From: Jeotgalibacillus terrae
Lineage (GTDB): Bacteria > Bacillota > Bacilli > Bacillales > Jeotgalibacillaceae
NCBI RefSeq assembly: GCF_016908195.1
Contig: NZ_JAFBDK010000013.1
Location: forward strand, 1 to 64,000
Length of the DNA stretch: 64,000 nt
Direction: 5' to 3'
A program made the position numbers and the translations under genes. This document shows positions 9,752-18,878 of the stretch, in pieces; the stretch's first letter is position 1; every line of letters starts with the position of its first letter. The notes beneath the pieces were generated by a model, which did not search any database, was not told the DNA's origin, and saw nothing but the letters and a program-made list of their open reading frames with translations.

Positions 9752-10567
9752 ATGAACGAAATAGATTTTATATACATGATTAAAATAATCATGATTGGCT
9801 TAATACAGGGCTTTACTGAACCAATACCTGTATCTTCAAGCGGCCATGTCATGATTGCCAGTGAATTATTAGGACTGGGCGATCAGGGGTTCGCGTTTGT
9901 CATTTTGACCAATACGGCTTCCCTTCTGGCTGTTCTCACTATATATAGAAGAGATATGATCAGACTGACCTCAAATTCGATCACTTATGTAAAAACCAAA
10001 GAATCCGGTTATAAAAATGACTTTAAGTTCGTCAGTTTTTTAGTCATTGCAACACTTCCGGCAGGGATACTCGGATTGCTGCTAAATGATATGATTGCTG
10101 ATAAATCGAGTATGACGACTGTTGCGATTATGTTATTTATAACTGGAATTGCATTATGGTTAATTAAAAGTATGAGTGGAACAAAAGGTGAAGGTGACAT
10201 CTCTATTCAGGATTCATTGATCGTAGGTTTTGGCCAGTCACTTGCTTTAATTCCGGGAATAAGCCGTTCAGGTGCTACTATCATCACTTCGATCGCTGCA
10301 GGTATGAAACAGGAGACAGCACTAAAATTTTCATTCTTGCTCTATATACCTGTCAGTCTGGGTGGTGTTGTACTTGGAATATCTGAATTTATTAATGAGC
10401 CGGATAAATCAGATCTGATCATTCCTTATCTGCTGGCATTTGTTTCAACACTTATTATGACTTATATTGCGATGAAATGGTTTATTGGCGTAATGAAAAA
10501 TGGAAATCTTTACTACTTTTCATATTATTGTTTTATAGTCGGAATATTACTTTCCGTATTTTTTTGA
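9752..10567 (+). CDS. uppP: undecaprenyl-diphosphate phosphatase (BacA/UppP family)
   Basis: A 271-residue integral membrane enzyme that recycles undecaprenyl pyrophosphate to the monophosphate carrier for wall polymer synthesis and gives bacitracin tolerance. Both active-site motifs are present: QGFTEPIPVSSSGH near residue 20 and PGISRSGATI near 170. The first motif has Gln in place of the usual Glu of EGxTEFLPVSSSGH, so activity may differ from the main UppP and this may be a secondary paralogue. ATG 9752 follows TGGAGGAA; the frame is open further upstream (9719) but without a ribosome site. Confidence 0.85.
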   Translation: MNEIDFIYMIKIIMIGLIQGFTEPIPVSSSGHVMIASELLGLGDQGFAFVILTNTASLLAVLTIYRRDMIRLTSNSITYVKTKESGYKNDFKFVSFLVIATLPAGILGLLLNDMIADKSSMTTVAIMLFITGIALWLIKSMSGTKGEGDISIQDSLIVGFGQSLALIPGISRSGATIITSIAAGMKQETALKFSFLLYIPVSLGGVVLGISEFINEPDKSDLIIPYLLAFVSTLIMTYIAMKWFIGVMKNGNLYYFSYYCFIVGILLSVFF

Positions 10568-10682
10568 GTATCTTCATCAACAAGTTGAAATGAATAAAAT
10601 AGCCAAATAAACATCAGGTGGTACCTGGGGAAGTTCAATCTATTTAAATAGATATCATACCGGTCAACTACAACAATGCCAC

Positions 10683-10735
10683 AAAAAAGGAGCTGTTCAA
10701 AAAGTTATTTGTTTTAACTTTTTGATACAGCCCCC
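10683..10735 (-). terminator. terminator of the CNNM/CBS operon
   Basis: A long minus-strand hairpin, GGGGCTGTATCAAAAAGTTA paired with TAACTTTTTGAACAGCTCC, followed by six T residues, about 20 bases after the stop codon. Confidence 0.85.
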
Positions 10736-10755
10736 ATCGTTTATATTCTTTTATC

Positions 10756-11772
10756 TTATTGTTCAGTCATGCGCGGCAGCACATGATGAAAAATATCATT
10801 CATCGTTATGATGCCGAGAAATTCAGAACCATGCATGACGACTGCTAACTGCTCACTCGATTGTCGCATATTGGTGAGCGCTTCATGCAAAAGTGTGTCC
10901 GGCTGCAATACAAATGATGGACGTGCCAGCTCCCATGCAGAGCGGTCTTCCGGCTCAAGCAGTGTATCACGAACATGCAGGATTCTTGGGGGTTTTCCAT
11001 CCTCAGCCATGACCAGAATCCGTTTGTGTCCTGTCCGCTGTGTCGCCTGTTGAACATCGTACGCTGTTGAATTGAAGTCAACCGTTGTCAGAGGTGCTTC
11101 ATTCGACAGCACTTCTCCAACTTTTAACGTTTCCAGATCCAGTGCACCTGAAATCGGCCTGCGGATCGAAGCGTCAAGGGCGCCAACATTCGCTGAATAT
11201 TCCACCAGTTGTCTGATCGTATCCGCATCCTGTCCACCCACTGCTGCAGTATCAACCGGCTCAACGCCGGAAGCCTTTACAAGTCGATTTGCTATGTTAT
11301 TCACCCACATCAGCAGAGGTCGGAAAATCCCGATAAAGATACGAGCTGGTATACCAATCATAATTGCAGAAGCTTCAGGGTGTGCAATGGCCCATGATTT
11401 TGGAGCCATTTCACCAATGACCAGATGCAGGAATGTGACGATCATCAGTGATAAGAAGAAGGCAGTTCCATCAGCCAGCCAGTAAGGTAATCCAGTCGCA
11501 GTAAATAATGGTGAAAACCAGTCATCTACAGCGGGTTTAGTGATCGCCCCGAGTGCAAACGTACAGACTGTAATACCCAGCTGTGCACCTGCGAGCATAA
11601 CTGTAAGTTCATTCACCGATTTTAAAGCAGCCCTTGCCCCCCGGCTTGAACGCGCTGATTCTTCAAGTCGATGGCGTCTCGCTCCAAGTAGCGAAAATTC
11701 AATCATAACGAAAAATGCACTCAGTGCAATAATGGCAATTGTTACGACTATCACAACGAAGGGATTACTCAT
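10756..11772 (-). CDS. CNNM transmembrane/CBS domain protein (hemolysin C family)
   Basis: A 338-residue protein: an N-terminal DUF21/CNNM membrane domain (about residues 1-180, four hydrophobic segments, with MLAGAQLGITVCTFALG and HLVIGEMAPKSWA motifs) and a CBS pair (about 195-335). There is no C-terminal CorC/HlyC domain, unlike its partner gene. Family members are linked to Mg2+/Co2+ or Na+ transport and resistance; the old name hemolysin is misleading. ATG 11772 has AAGGAGGG six bases upstream and overlaps the stop codon of the upstream gene by 8 bases (ATGAGTAA), implying coupled translation. Such tandem pairs are common in Actinobacteria; acquisition by transfer is possible but not shown. 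Confidence 0.9.
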   Translation of the reverse strand: MSNPFVVIVVTIAIIALSAFFVMIEFSLLGARRHRLEESARSSRGARAALKSVNELTVMLAGAQLGITVCTFALGAITKPAVDDWFSPLFTATGLPYWLADGTAFFLSLMIVTFLHLVIGEMAPKSWAIAHPEASAIMIGIPARIFIGIFRPLLMWVNNIANRLVKASGVEPVDTAAVGGQDADTIRQLVEYSANVGALDASIRRPISGALDLETLKVGEVLSNEAPLTTVDFNSTAYDVQQATQRTGHKRILVMAEDGKPPRILHVRDTLLEPEDRSAWELARPSFVLQPDTLLHEALTNMRQSSEQLAVVMHGSEFLGIITMNDIFHHVLPRMTEQ

Positions 11773-13159
11773 CACGATCCCTCCTTATCTGTTCAGATTC
11801 ATCGTCATTCTCCCGCTGTTCGATTGTCAGAGAGACCATCGTTGGCACCCATTTGTCCACTTCAATGATCTGTGCGATCAGGTACCGTTTAACAGGCTCA
11901 TCCTCCACAAGGTCAGCCGGGTCCTCCGGAAGTTCAACTGTTACCTCTTCATTGACATCAGGGAGTTTTCCGCTATTGGCAATGAGTAGACCGGCAATTG
12001 TCTCGAAATCACCACGGGGCAGCTGATAACCGATTTCCCGTTCAGCCTCATCAAGATGAACATCCCCACTCATCTGCCAGGAATCTTCTCCTTCAGGTTC
12101 TACTACTTCACCCTCTTCGCTATCATGTTCATCTGAGATCTCACCCACAACTTCTTCAGCGAGATCCTCAATTGTCAGAATACCTGTAAAGCCGCCGTAT
12201 TCATCGATGACACAGGCAAGATCGTCTTTTGACTCACTCATTTGCAACTGTGCTTCTGTCAAAGACATCAGCGTTGGAACAACTAATGGAGGTCTCATAA
12301 TGGTTGTAACCGGATCATTTTCATTAACTGATGATGACAGAATATCAACCAGGTGCACAACACCAATAGGCTCATCATCTGAATTAACAACCGGATATCG
12401 CGTATGTTCCTTCGCCATTAATGACCGTACCTCTCCAATCGTGATATCCGGTTCAACTATATTTGCACGTGCCCGCGGTGTCATAGCATGTTCAACATTA
12501 CGTTGTGGAAAGTCCAGAATCCGGTCAAGTAAGATAGACAGATCTTTCGGCAAATCACCGCTGTCACGGGAATCAGCTACGATATATTCCAGGTCACGGG
12601 CATTGGCACTGCTGTCAAGATCATGCACTGGCTCGATTCTGAGAAGTTTTAAAAATTTATTAGCCGATTGATCGAAGAATTTAATCAGCCATCCAAAAAT
12701 CATCAGATAAATATTGGTAGAACGGGCAAGGTTTCTTGCCAAAGGTTCAGCTTTTGCAATTGCAAGGTTTTTAGGATACAGCTCGCCAAAAATCATCTGT
12801 ACAATCGTAGAAACAGCTAAAGCAAGCACTGTCCCTACAGAGATACTGACTGCTGCAGGAACCCCTGCCCCATCAAGCAAAACGCTCAAGCTTTCACCAA
12901 CAAGCGGTTCAGCTACATAACCAATCAGAAGTCCTGTCACGGTTATACCAAGCTGTGCACCTGAAAGCATAAATGAGGTTCGCTCCGTTACACTCAATGC
13001 ACGCTCAGCTGCTGCATCGCCCTGTTCTGCCATTGCGCGCAAACGGGAACGGTCCACGGACATATATGCAAACTCCTGGGTTACAAAATAACCGTTTGCT
13101 GCAATAATAGCCAGAATGACAATGATACCGAGCAGTAGAGTCAGAGTTGCGGTTAGCAT
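11765..13159 (-). CDS. CNNM/CBS/CorC_HlyC membrane protein (hemolysin family)
   Basis: A 464-residue protein with an N-terminal CNNM domain of about four membrane helices (1-200; MLSGAQLGITVTGLLIGYVAEP and MIFGELYPKNLAIA motifs), two CBS domains (about 215-340, including DEYGGFTGILTIEDLAEEVVGEI) and a CorC_HlyC domain (about 360-440). The acidic linker and tail are usual. The likely role is ion (Mg2+) transport or its regulation at the membrane. It probably works with the shorter CNNM protein encoded next, with which it overlaps. Its ATG lies inside the end of a 45-codon small ORF (ATGCTAA), so its translation is probably coupled to that ORF; only a weak AAGGCGGTG site precedes it. Confidence 0.92.
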   Translation of the reverse strand: MLTATLTLLLGIIVILAIIAANGYFVTQEFAYMSVDRSRLRAMAEQGDAAAERALSVTERTSFMLSGAQLGITVTGLLIGYVAEPLVGESLSVLLDGAGVPAAVSISVGTVLALAVSTIVQMIFGELYPKNLAIAKAEPLARNLARSTNIYLMIFGWLIKFFDQSANKFLKLLRIEPVHDLDSSANARDLEYIVADSRDSGDLPKDLSILLDRILDFPQRNVEHAMTPRARANIVEPDITIGEVRSLMAKEHTRYPVVNSDDEPIGVVHLVDILSSSVNENDPVTTIMRPPLVVPTLMSLTEAQLQMSESKDDLACVIDEYGGFTGILTIEDLAEEVVGEISDEHDSEEGEVVEPEGEDSWQMSGDVHLDEAEREIGYQLPRGDFETIAGLLIANSGKLPDVNEEVTVELPEDPADLVEDEPVKRYLIAQIIEVDKWVPTMVSLTIEQRENDDESEQIRRDRDE

Positions 13160-13290
13160 ATACGATTCACCGCCTTACTCAGATCGATTGATTGCAAACC
13201 ATCATCCGGATACTGAGCAAATAGCCTGTCACTATTCGAATCAGCATCATCAGTTTCGTTCTTAATTGAAGATAGAATATATATATTCAT
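13153..13290 (-). CDS. 45-residue small protein or leader peptide upstream of CNNM operon
   Basis: A 45-codon frame beginning MNIYILSSIKNETDD, with GGAGG nine bases upstream of the ATG. Its TAA stop overlaps the ATG of the CNNM/CorC gene (ATGCTAA), so the two are translationally coupled. No membrane segment and no recognised family; rich in Asp, Asn and Ser. It could be a leader peptide that senses a translation condition or a true small subunit. Confidence 0.6.
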   Translation of the reverse strand: MNIYILSSIKNETDDADSNSDRLFAQYPDDGLQSIDLSKAVNRIC

Positions 13291-13439
13291 CTTTTTCTTC
13301 CTCCATTGTGTTCGTCATTATTTTTCAGAATATAAGACACTTATTTTAGAAGCTATAAGCCAGCTCATTCAATGTACTGTGACACTTTACCCTAAATTTA
13401 ACGGCGCTAATCTATCCAGCAATAGCAGATTTTCAGATA

Positions 13440-13470
13440 AAAAAACCACCAAATATGTATTTGGTGGAGA
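13440..13470. repeat. duplicate of tmRNA 3' end plus terminator
   Basis: A 31-base segment matching 13741-13771 with a single mismatch. It carries the terminator hairpin and the last bases (TCTCCACCA) of the tmRNA gene, offset by exactly 301 bases; similarity stops beyond it. The layout is that of an att-site duplication left by an element integrated at the ssrA 3' end. Confidence 0.75.
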
Positions 13471-13740
13471 TAGGAGAACGTTCAACTAACTAATTATTAC
13501 AAAAATATAATGGGATACTTTAAAGAATAAAAAACCAGCAACAAATTATATCACTTTTCATTCTTACTTAGTTAATTTAAGAATGAACAAAAGCCAAGTA
13601 CCGACTAACCATGTTTATTATTTGAAAGAATGAACTAAATTGCGTAAAAGATTGTATTATCCTTTAATATTCATTGCTGGAATTTTAGTAGGATTATTTG
13701 TGATCCCTATATTTTATTGATCTCTTTAAAAAAGACAAAT
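13471..13740. other. AT-rich segment between ssrA-end repeats; possible element remnant
   Basis: About 270 AT-rich bases flanked by the two copies of the tmRNA end. A 26-codon plus-strand frame (TTG 13640 to stop 13720) encodes one hydrophobic helix, but its ribosome site is poor. Otherwise nothing recognisable. Confidence 0.4.
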
Positions 13741-13768
13741 AAAAAACCACCAAATATATATTTGGTGG
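13741..13768 (-). terminator. tmRNA terminator
   Basis: CCACCAAATAT and ATATTTGGTGG form a perfect 11-bp stem followed by six T residues. The stem uses the CCACCA of the mature tmRNA end, so terminator folding and tmRNA 3' end overlap. Confidence 0.85.
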
Positions 13769-14120
13769 AGACGGTGGGAGTCGAACCCACGTCCAGAAAC
13801 TTCAATACTTAAGCTTCTACGAGCGTAGTCAGCCTATTCGCAATTCACCGTAACTTATGCCAACTGACAGGCGTCCGAACGGCTAACCTGATTAGTCTCT
13901 TCAGGCTGCTTCAGGTGGTAGCAGACTGCGTATCCCACTATAAGTGAACCTCAGGCAGGTCTACATGGGTGATAGACAAGTGAGGCCTCAAGTGCTTATT
14001 AGGCAGCTAGAGCGTAATCTTGTTCGTTGTTAACTATTTGTGTTGACGTTGATGACGGAGACGATCCCTCCGACTCGCAACTCAAGCTCGAACCATTCCT
14101 GTCGAATCCGTAACGTCCCC
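13763..14120 (-). ncRNA. ssrA: tmRNA (transfer-messenger RNA)
   Basis: The 358-nt RNA starts GGGGACGTTACGG and ends with the tRNA-like T arm (GGGTTCGACTCCC) and an encoded CCA; GGGGACG and CGTCTCC form the 7-bp acceptor stem. It rescues stalled ribosomes with SmpB, whose gene lies just upstream. The tag frame ends with codons for NNEQDYALAA and tandem stops (TAATAA). The resume codon appears to be GTT, giving a tag VNNEQDYALAA; this is inferred from alignment with other tags, since most begin with Ala or Gly. Confidence 0.96.
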
Positions 14121-14211
14121 ATGATAAGGATGAAATCAGGCATACGCCTGGTTTCAGTACGGGATCCGGAAAATTAATCCGGTTGTCCTGCCGCTGTTAA
14201 CGGCATAATCA

Positions 14212-14239
14212 ATTATAACATAGTACCGTCTTTTTTCAA
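14212..14239 (-). promoter_or_regulatory. ssrA promoter
   Basis: Minus strand TTGAAA, 16 bases, TATAAT, about 90 bases upstream of the mature tmRNA 5' end. The transcript leader contains two short hairpins, including the perfect palindrome CAGGCGTATGCCTG, to be removed by processing. Confidence 0.8.
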
Positions 14240-14249
14240 CTGGAAAGCC

Positions 14250-14714
14250 TTACCGCTGGCGCTCTTTCAGTGCACGTGCCACTTCACGCTTTGCATCCTT
14301 CTTCTTCAGCGTCTCGCGCTTATCGTATTTCTTCTTACCTTTACCTAGACCAATCAGCACTTTCGCATAACCGTCTTTGATATACAGCTTTAACGGAACG
14401 ATTGAATAACCCTGCTGTTTTGTCAGACCTATTAACTTATTAATCTGCTGTTTGTGTAAAAGCAGCTTTCTTTCACGAAGCGGATCGTGATTGTAACGGT
14501 TACCTTCCTCATAAGGACTGATATGCGCATTATTTAAAAACACTTCGCCATTACTGATTCGCGCAAACGAATCCTTCAGGTTCACACGGCCTCTGCGGAT
14601 TGATTTGATTTCTGTTCCCTGAAGCACGATCCCCGCTTCAAATGTTTCTTCTATAAAATAGTCATGACGCGCCTTTTTATTCTGCGCGAGTAATTTACCT
14701 TCTCCTTTAGGCAT
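14250..14714 (-). CDS. smpB: SsrA-binding protein SmpB
   Basis: SmpB binds the tRNA-like part of tmRNA and brings it to stalled ribosomes for trans-translation. The 154-residue product has the family length, with the conserved N-terminal [21 protein letters not shown], the [22 protein letters not shown] core and the basic C-terminal tail ([20 protein letters not shown]). ATG 14714 is chosen over TTG 14723 since GGGGGA lies at workable distance only for the ATG. It follows rnr by about 50 bases and precedes ssrA, the standard Bacillus order. Confidence 0.97.
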   Translation of the reverse strand: MPKGEGKLLAQNKKARHDYFIEETFEAGIVLQGTEIKSIRRGRVNLKDSFARISNGEVFLNNAHISPYEEGNRYNHDPLRERKLLLHKQQINKLIGLTKQQGYSIVPLKLYIKDGYAKVLIGLGKGKKKYDKRETLKKKDAKREVARALKERQR

Positions 14715-14766
14715 GAGTAACAATCCCCCTATCTAAAGGTAGCAGGGTCGAAACAGACCCCGCACC

Positions 14767-17085
14767 TTACTTTCTCTTCTTCTTTTTATTCTTCTTATTC
14801 TTAGGCGCACCTTTGTAAAACTTCTTCTTGTCGCCCTTGCCGCCGTCATCGCGCTTGCGTTTTTTCTTTTTGTCACGGTCACTGGTTTTGCCACGGCCAC
14901 GGCTGTCGACAACACGTGCTGTTTCACGGCGGACTCTTGGCGTTCCTTTCATACCGACAATTTCAAAATCAATCGCACGTTCGTCTTTATTGACGTTGAC
15001 AACGCGGATAGAAATCTCATCACCGATTCTGAAGACATTGCCTGTCCGCTCACCGATCATCGCCATATGACGCTCATCAAAGCGATAATAGTCGTCAGTC
15101 ATATAGCTGACGTGTACAAGACCTTCAATTGTATTAGACAGCTCTACAAAGATACCAAAGTTTGTGACAGATGAAATGACGCCGTCAAACTCTTCGCCGA
15201 TCTTATCCATCATATACTCAGCTTTTTTCAGCTCGTCTGTTTCACGTTCAGCATCAACTGCGCGCCGCTCGCGTCCTGACGTATGTGCAGCAATTTCAGG
15301 CAGCTGTTCAGACCATCTGCGCTGCGTCTTTTCGTCCACCTTTTTGTTAATCAGATACGTTCTGATCAGGCGGTGAACGATTAAGTCAGGGTAACGTCTG
15401 ATTGGTGAAGTGAAATGCGTATAGAAATCAGTCGCCAGACCAAAGTGCCCCAGGCTGTTCTCATCATACTTCGCCTGCTGCATTGAGCGCAGCATCATCG
15501 TTGAAATGACCATTTCTTCAGGTGTTCCCTGAATATCATCAATGATTTCCTGAAGCGCACGCGGATGTATTTCATTACCTGTACCTTTTACCGTAATACC
15601 GAAGTTCGTGATGAACTCAAAGAAACGCTCCAGCTTCTCAGCCTTTGGATCCTCGTGAATCCGGTAAATGAACGGCAGGTTCATCCAGTGGAAGTGCTCA
15701 GCAACCGTTTCATTCGCTGCAAGCATGAATTCCTCAATCAGCTTTTCACCGACAGAACGTTCGCGGATTCCGATATCAGTCGGATTTCCTTCCTCATCCA
15801 CCAGGACTTTCGCTTCCTTAAAATCAAAGTCGATTGCCCCGCGGCCAAAACGCTTACCGCGCAGAATCGCTGCAAGCTTTTCCATCTCACGGAACATCGG
15901 CACAAGCGGCTCATATTTTTCAATCAGCTCTTCATCTTCATCAACAAGAATTTTATTCACGTCAGAATACGTCATCCGCTCATTTGTACGGATTACACTC
16001 TGGAAAATCTCATGATTAATGACGCCGCCATTCTGATCGATTTCCATTTCACATGACAGTGTCAGACGGTCCACTTTTGGGTTCAGTGAACAAATTCCGT
16101 TTGACAGTCGGTGTGGGATCATTGGAATCACACGGTCCACAAGGTAGACACTTGTCCCACGCTCGTATGCTTCTTCATCAATCGGGGAATGTTCTGTTAC
16201 GTAATGGCTGACATCCGCAATATGAACGCCCAGCTTATAGTTACCGTTATCCAGTTTGCTGAGTGAAATCGCGTCATCCAGATCTTTCGCATCTGCCCCG
16301 TCAATTGTAACGGTTGTTACGTCGCGGAGATCACGACGGTCTTTCAGATCTGCCGGATCAATCTCATCAGGAACATCATTCGCCTGCTGGATCACTTCAT
16401 CCGGAAACTCAATCGTAATGCCGTGCTTATGAATGATCGATAAAATATCCACACCCGGATCATTTTTATGACCGAGAATCTGAATGACTTCACCTTCAGC
16501 ACTGTTACGGCCATCAGGATACGCAGTAATTTCAACAATTACCTTATGTCCTTCAACTGCACCCTTACTTCCCTCTTTCGGAATAAAGATATCACTTGTC
16601 ATCTTTTTATCATCCGGCATCACAAAGCCGAAATTCTTACTTTCTGTATACGTTCCGACGACCTGCTTGGTGCCGCGCTCTAGTATACGGACAACCGTTC
16701 CTTCTTCGCGGTCCCCTCTTGATTCACGGGACACACGTACCATCACTTTATCTCCGTGCATGGCGTGTGCGGATTCATTTGGCGGAATAAAGATATCTTT
16801 CCGGCCAGGCTCATCAGGAATCAGGAAAGCGAACCCTTTCGCATGTCCTGAAAGCGTTCCGCGTACAAGATTCATTTTTTCAGGAAGTCCGTAACGGTTG
16901 CTTCTTGTTCTGACGATCTCACCTTTTTCCTCTAAAATCACAAGTGACTTTACAAGGGCTTTGAAATCAGCAGAATCATGAATACCGAACGATTCCTCGA
17001 GCTCCTGCACTGTCAGCGGTTTATATGCTTCCTCCCGCATAAATGTCAGCAGCTTGTCTTTCATTATCATCACCGATTCTTCCAT
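14767..17085 (-). CDS. rnr: ribonuclease R
   Basis: A 772-residue 3'-to-5' exoribonuclease that degrades structured RNA and takes part in tmRNA-linked mRNA turnover. Order: N-terminal winged helix (about 10-70), two cold-shock domains (about 75-230), catalytic RNB domain with [10 protein letters not shown] (about 260-590), S1 domain (about 630-710) and a Lys/Arg-rich tail typical of RNase R. GGAGGGG lies six bases before ATG 17085; the upstream ATG at 17100 lies within that site. Cotranscribed with est upstream and smpB downstream. Confidence 0.97.
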   Translation of the reverse strand: MEESVMIMKDKLLTFMREEAYKPLTVQELEESFGIHDSADFKALVKSLVILEEKGEIVRTRSNRYGLPEKMNLVRGTLSGHAKGFAFLIPDEPGRKDIFIPPNESAHAMHGDKVMVRVSRESRGDREEGTVVRILERGTKQVVGTYTESKNFGFVMPDDKKMTSDIFIPKEGSKGAVEGHKVIVEITAYPDGRNSAEGEVIQILGHKNDPGVDILSIIHKHGITIEFPDEVIQQANDVPDEIDPADLKDRRDLRDVTTVTIDGADAKDLDDAISLSKLDNGNYKLGVHIADVSHYVTEHSPIDEEAYERGTSVYLVDRVIPMIPHRLSNGICSLNPKVDRLTLSCEMEIDQNGGVINHEIFQSVIRTNERMTYSDVNKILVDEDEELIEKYEPLVPMFREMEKLAAILRGKRFGRGAIDFDFKEAKVLVDEEGNPTDIGIRERSVGEKLIEEFMLAANETVAEHFHWMNLPFIYRIHEDPKAEKLERFFEFITNFGITVKGTGNEIHPRALQEIIDDIQGTPEEMVISTMMLRSMQQAKYDENSLGHFGLATDFYTHFTSPIRRYPDLIVHRLIRTYLINKKVDEKTQRRWSEQLPEIAAHTSGRERRAVDAERETDELKKAEYMMDKIGEEFDGVISSVTNFGIFVELSNTIEGLVHVSYMTDDYYRFDERHMAMIGERTGNVFRIGDEISIRVVNVNKDERAIDFEIVGMKGTPRVRRETARVVDSRGRGKTSDRDKKKKRKRDDGGKGDKKKFYKGAPKNKKNKKKKRK

Positions 17086-17109
17086 CGACGACCCCTCCAT
17101 TTTCAGCTG

Positions 17110-17865
17110 TTATTTTTCAACTGACCAGTCAAGGGAATCAAGAAACTCCAGCACATCTTCATGCAGCTGTTCCTTCTCTTTATCAAGCGTAATCACGTGG
17201 CCTGACTCCTCATACCATTTCAGCTTCTTCTGATCAGTTTCGATGCCTTCATAGATAATATTGGCTGAATCTGTGTTAATCATGTGATCATGTCTGCCCT
17301 GCACAACAAAAGTTGGCGTATAGATCATATCAACAGAATTTCTCACATCACCGATCAGTTCCTGAAGTGCCTTCAGCGTATTCATCGGCGTCTTTTCAAA
17401 ATCCTTCATTTCAGCTTCAATCTGATCCTCATCTTTTTTCTCATATTTCTTAAATTCGCGGGCGTACTCTAAAACTCCTTTGTACATCACTTCTTCACTC
17501 TTAATGTACATCGGCGCACACATTGTCACGATACCCTTTACAGGAGCAGTGTAACCTAACTTCAGTGAAAATACACCGCCAAGTGAAAGTCCTGCAACGG
17601 CAATTTCCTCATAGCCCTGACTCTTCAGGTGTTCGTAGCCTTCTTCAACATCCTTCCACCAGTCTTTGGGACCTGTCTCAACAAGCTCCTCAGGTGGGAC
17701 GCCATGCCCTTTATAGTGAGGTGCATGTGACGTATAGCCGTTTTTTTCTAAAAAGCGGCCAAGCATTCTTACGTCAGAAGAATTACCTGTAAAACCGTGC
17801 AGTAAAAGCACCGCACGCTTCCCGCCTTCAAATGTAAATGGTTTTGGTAAATTCAATTTCATCAT
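17110..17865 (-). CDS. est: carboxylesterase (Est30 family)
   Basis: A 251-residue cytosolic alpha/beta hydrolase closely resembling the Geobacillus Est30 / Bacillus YvaK esterase that sits next to rnr in Bacillus. Visible are the oxyanion-loop LLLHGFTGN near residue 22, the nucleophile elbow GLSLGG (Ser near 94), the Asp of GRHDHMI near 193 and the His of ESGHVITLD near 223. GGAGTG precedes the two adjacent ATG codons at 17865/17862. The natural substrate is not known. The gene sits 25 bases upstream of rnr. Confidence 0.93.
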   Translation of the reverse strand: MMKLNLPKPFTFEGGKRAVLLLHGFTGNSSDVRMLGRFLEKNGYTSHAPHYKGHGVPPEELVETGPKDWWKDVEEGYEHLKSQGYEEIAVAGLSLGGVFSLKLGYTAPVKGIVTMCAPMYIKSEEVMYKGVLEYAREFKKYEKKDEDQIEAEMKDFEKTPMNTLKALQELIGDVRNSVDMIYTPTFVVQGRHDHMINTDSANIIYEGIETDQKKLKWYEESGHVITLDKEKEQLHEDVLEFLDSLDWSVEK

Positions 17866-17955
17866 CCGTCACTCCAATTGCAATTTCATCTTGTTCTATT
17901 TTAGTAGAAAACGCGCCGGAAAGCTATTTGTGCGCATTGTTGATTTTCATAAAAG

Positions 17956-18080
17956 CCGTTCACTGCGCTTCAGGGGGACGCTTTCCGCAGGGCCGGCGGT
18001 GAGCCTCCTCGAGCTTCGCTCTGCGGGGTCTCACCTGTCCGACTTATCCTGCTGGAGTCGCCCCCTTTCGCTCCATTCAC
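17956..18080 (+). repeat. dispersed ~125-bp GC-rich repeat, copy 1A
   Basis: A GC-rich intergenic unit containing GACGCTTTCCGCAGGG, GTGAGCCTCCTCG, CTGCGGGGTCTCACCTGT and CTGGAGTCG. Copy 1B (18284-18407) is its inverted partner. The family resembles repeats common in Bacillaceae intergenic regions. Together with the spacer it fills the est-secG gap (17866-18477), which holds no gene. Confidence 0.85.
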
Positions 18081-18283
18081 TCTAATCGCATTTCAATAAT
18101 CAGATGATGTACAAATCACACCCTTAGAAGCACCTTAACTTCTAATGGTTACATTCTTTAAATTGATGGGATTATTTTGGTAAACGACAGTTGTAGTATT
18201 AATAACTATGAAAGTTTTCGAACACACCCTCAAACTTAAAAATGGGGGTTAAGTACTTACTAACTATTTATAAACCACACAAA

Positions 18284-18407
18284 GTTGAGCGTAGCGGAAG
18301 GGGGCGACTCCGGGACGATAAGTGGGAAGCTGAGACCCCACAGGCGTAGCCGAGGAGGCTCAGCAACCACCGTCCGGAAAGCGTCCCCCTGAAGCGCAGC
18401 TCAACGG
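18284..18407 (-). repeat. dispersed ~125-bp GC-rich repeat, copy 1B (inverted)
   Basis: Reverse-complement copy of 17956-18080 (GCGGAAGGGGGCGACTCC, GCTGAGACCCCACAGGCG, CGAGGAGGCTCAG, GGAAAGCGTCCCCCTG), 204 bases away. The two could pair into a long stem. Confidence 0.85.
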
Positions 18408-18443
18408 TTACATCCGCAACTCAATTTTTATCAAACAAAAAAA

Positions 18444-18470
18444 TAAAAACCCGACCATCCGATCGGGTTT
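18444..18470 (-). terminator. secG terminator
   Basis: AAACCCGA and TCGGGTTT form an 8-bp stem followed by a T-rich tail, just after the secG stop codon. Confidence 0.8.
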
Positions 18471-18477
18471 CAAGCAT

Positions 18478-18711
18478 TTATTTTACAACAAAGGCAACTG
18501 AAATCGTCAGAACGAAAAACAGTACCGAAAGAACAATTGTAATACGGTTTAAAACAAGGTCAATCCCACGCGCTTTCTGCTTGCCGAAAAGCTGCTCAGC
18601 ACCACCTGAAATGGCGCCTGAAAGACCAGAACTTTTACCTGACTGCAGAAGAACCACGACGATCAACGAGATACATACAATGACTAATAGGACAGTTAAT
18701 AATGTTTCCAT
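18478..18711 (-). CDS. secG: preprotein translocase subunit SecG
   Basis: A 77-residue accessory subunit of the SecYEG channel. Two membrane helices (about residues 2-22 and 53-75) flank the conserved cytosolic loop [32 protein letters not shown] 18711 has AGGAGGT seven bases upstream; the GTG at 18720 lies within that site. A single gene with its own terminator, upstream of the est-rnr-smpB block as in Bacillus. Confidence 0.95.
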   Translation of the reverse strand: METLLTVLLVIVCISLIVVVLLQSGKSSGLSGAISGGAEQLFGKQKARGIDLVLNRITIVLSVLFFVLTISVAFVVK

Positions 18712-18811
18712 ATGTTCCACCTCCTGAACCGACCTTACACTCGTTCCATTTTATCATACGCCCATAAGGCATACAATCTTTGTTTTTGTCATTCACAAAA
18801 AACACTCACAT

Positions 18812-18840
18812 TTGTCAGAATTCTTTAATAAGCATATGAT
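18812..18840 (+). promoter_or_regulatory. promoter of the ABC transporter genes
   Basis: TTGTCA, 17 bases, TATGAT, about 38 bases upstream of the TTG start. A short imperfect palindrome GACACATATGTC follows just upstream of the ribosome site and could be an operator. Confidence 0.65.
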
Positions 18841-18878
18841 TAAACTAAAATTGACACATATGTCGGGAGGTCAGAATA

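Noticed and set aside
10610-10640. CAGGTGGTACCTGG resembles the T-box sequence of T-box leaders.
   Set aside because: No specifier stem, no terminator/antiterminator pair and no downstream aminoacyl-tRNA or amino acid gene on this strand; the following gene is convergent.
10808-12671. Several plus-strand open frames of 60-154 codons opposite the CNNM genes.
   Set aside because: They mirror the coding frames of the two clear minus-strand genes, with no ribosome sites or domains.
13640-13720. 26-codon hydrophobic ORF (TTG start) between the ssrA-end repeats.
   Set aside because: Poor ribosome binding site and very short; kept only as part of the remnant description.
14828-16894. Plus-strand open frames up to 163 codons opposite rnr.
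   Set aside because: Antisense shadows of the RNase R coding sequence; composition is Ser/Arg-rich and no start signals are present.
17866-18477. Direct and inverted GC-rich repeats considered as a CRISPR array or IS element.
   Set aside because: Only two copies in inverted orientation, no regular spacers, no transposase and no cas genes.
18853-18870. Palindrome GACACATATGTC near the ABC transporter start as a specific operator.
   Set aside because: Short, imperfect, and no regulator gene nearby; mentioned only in the promoter entry.
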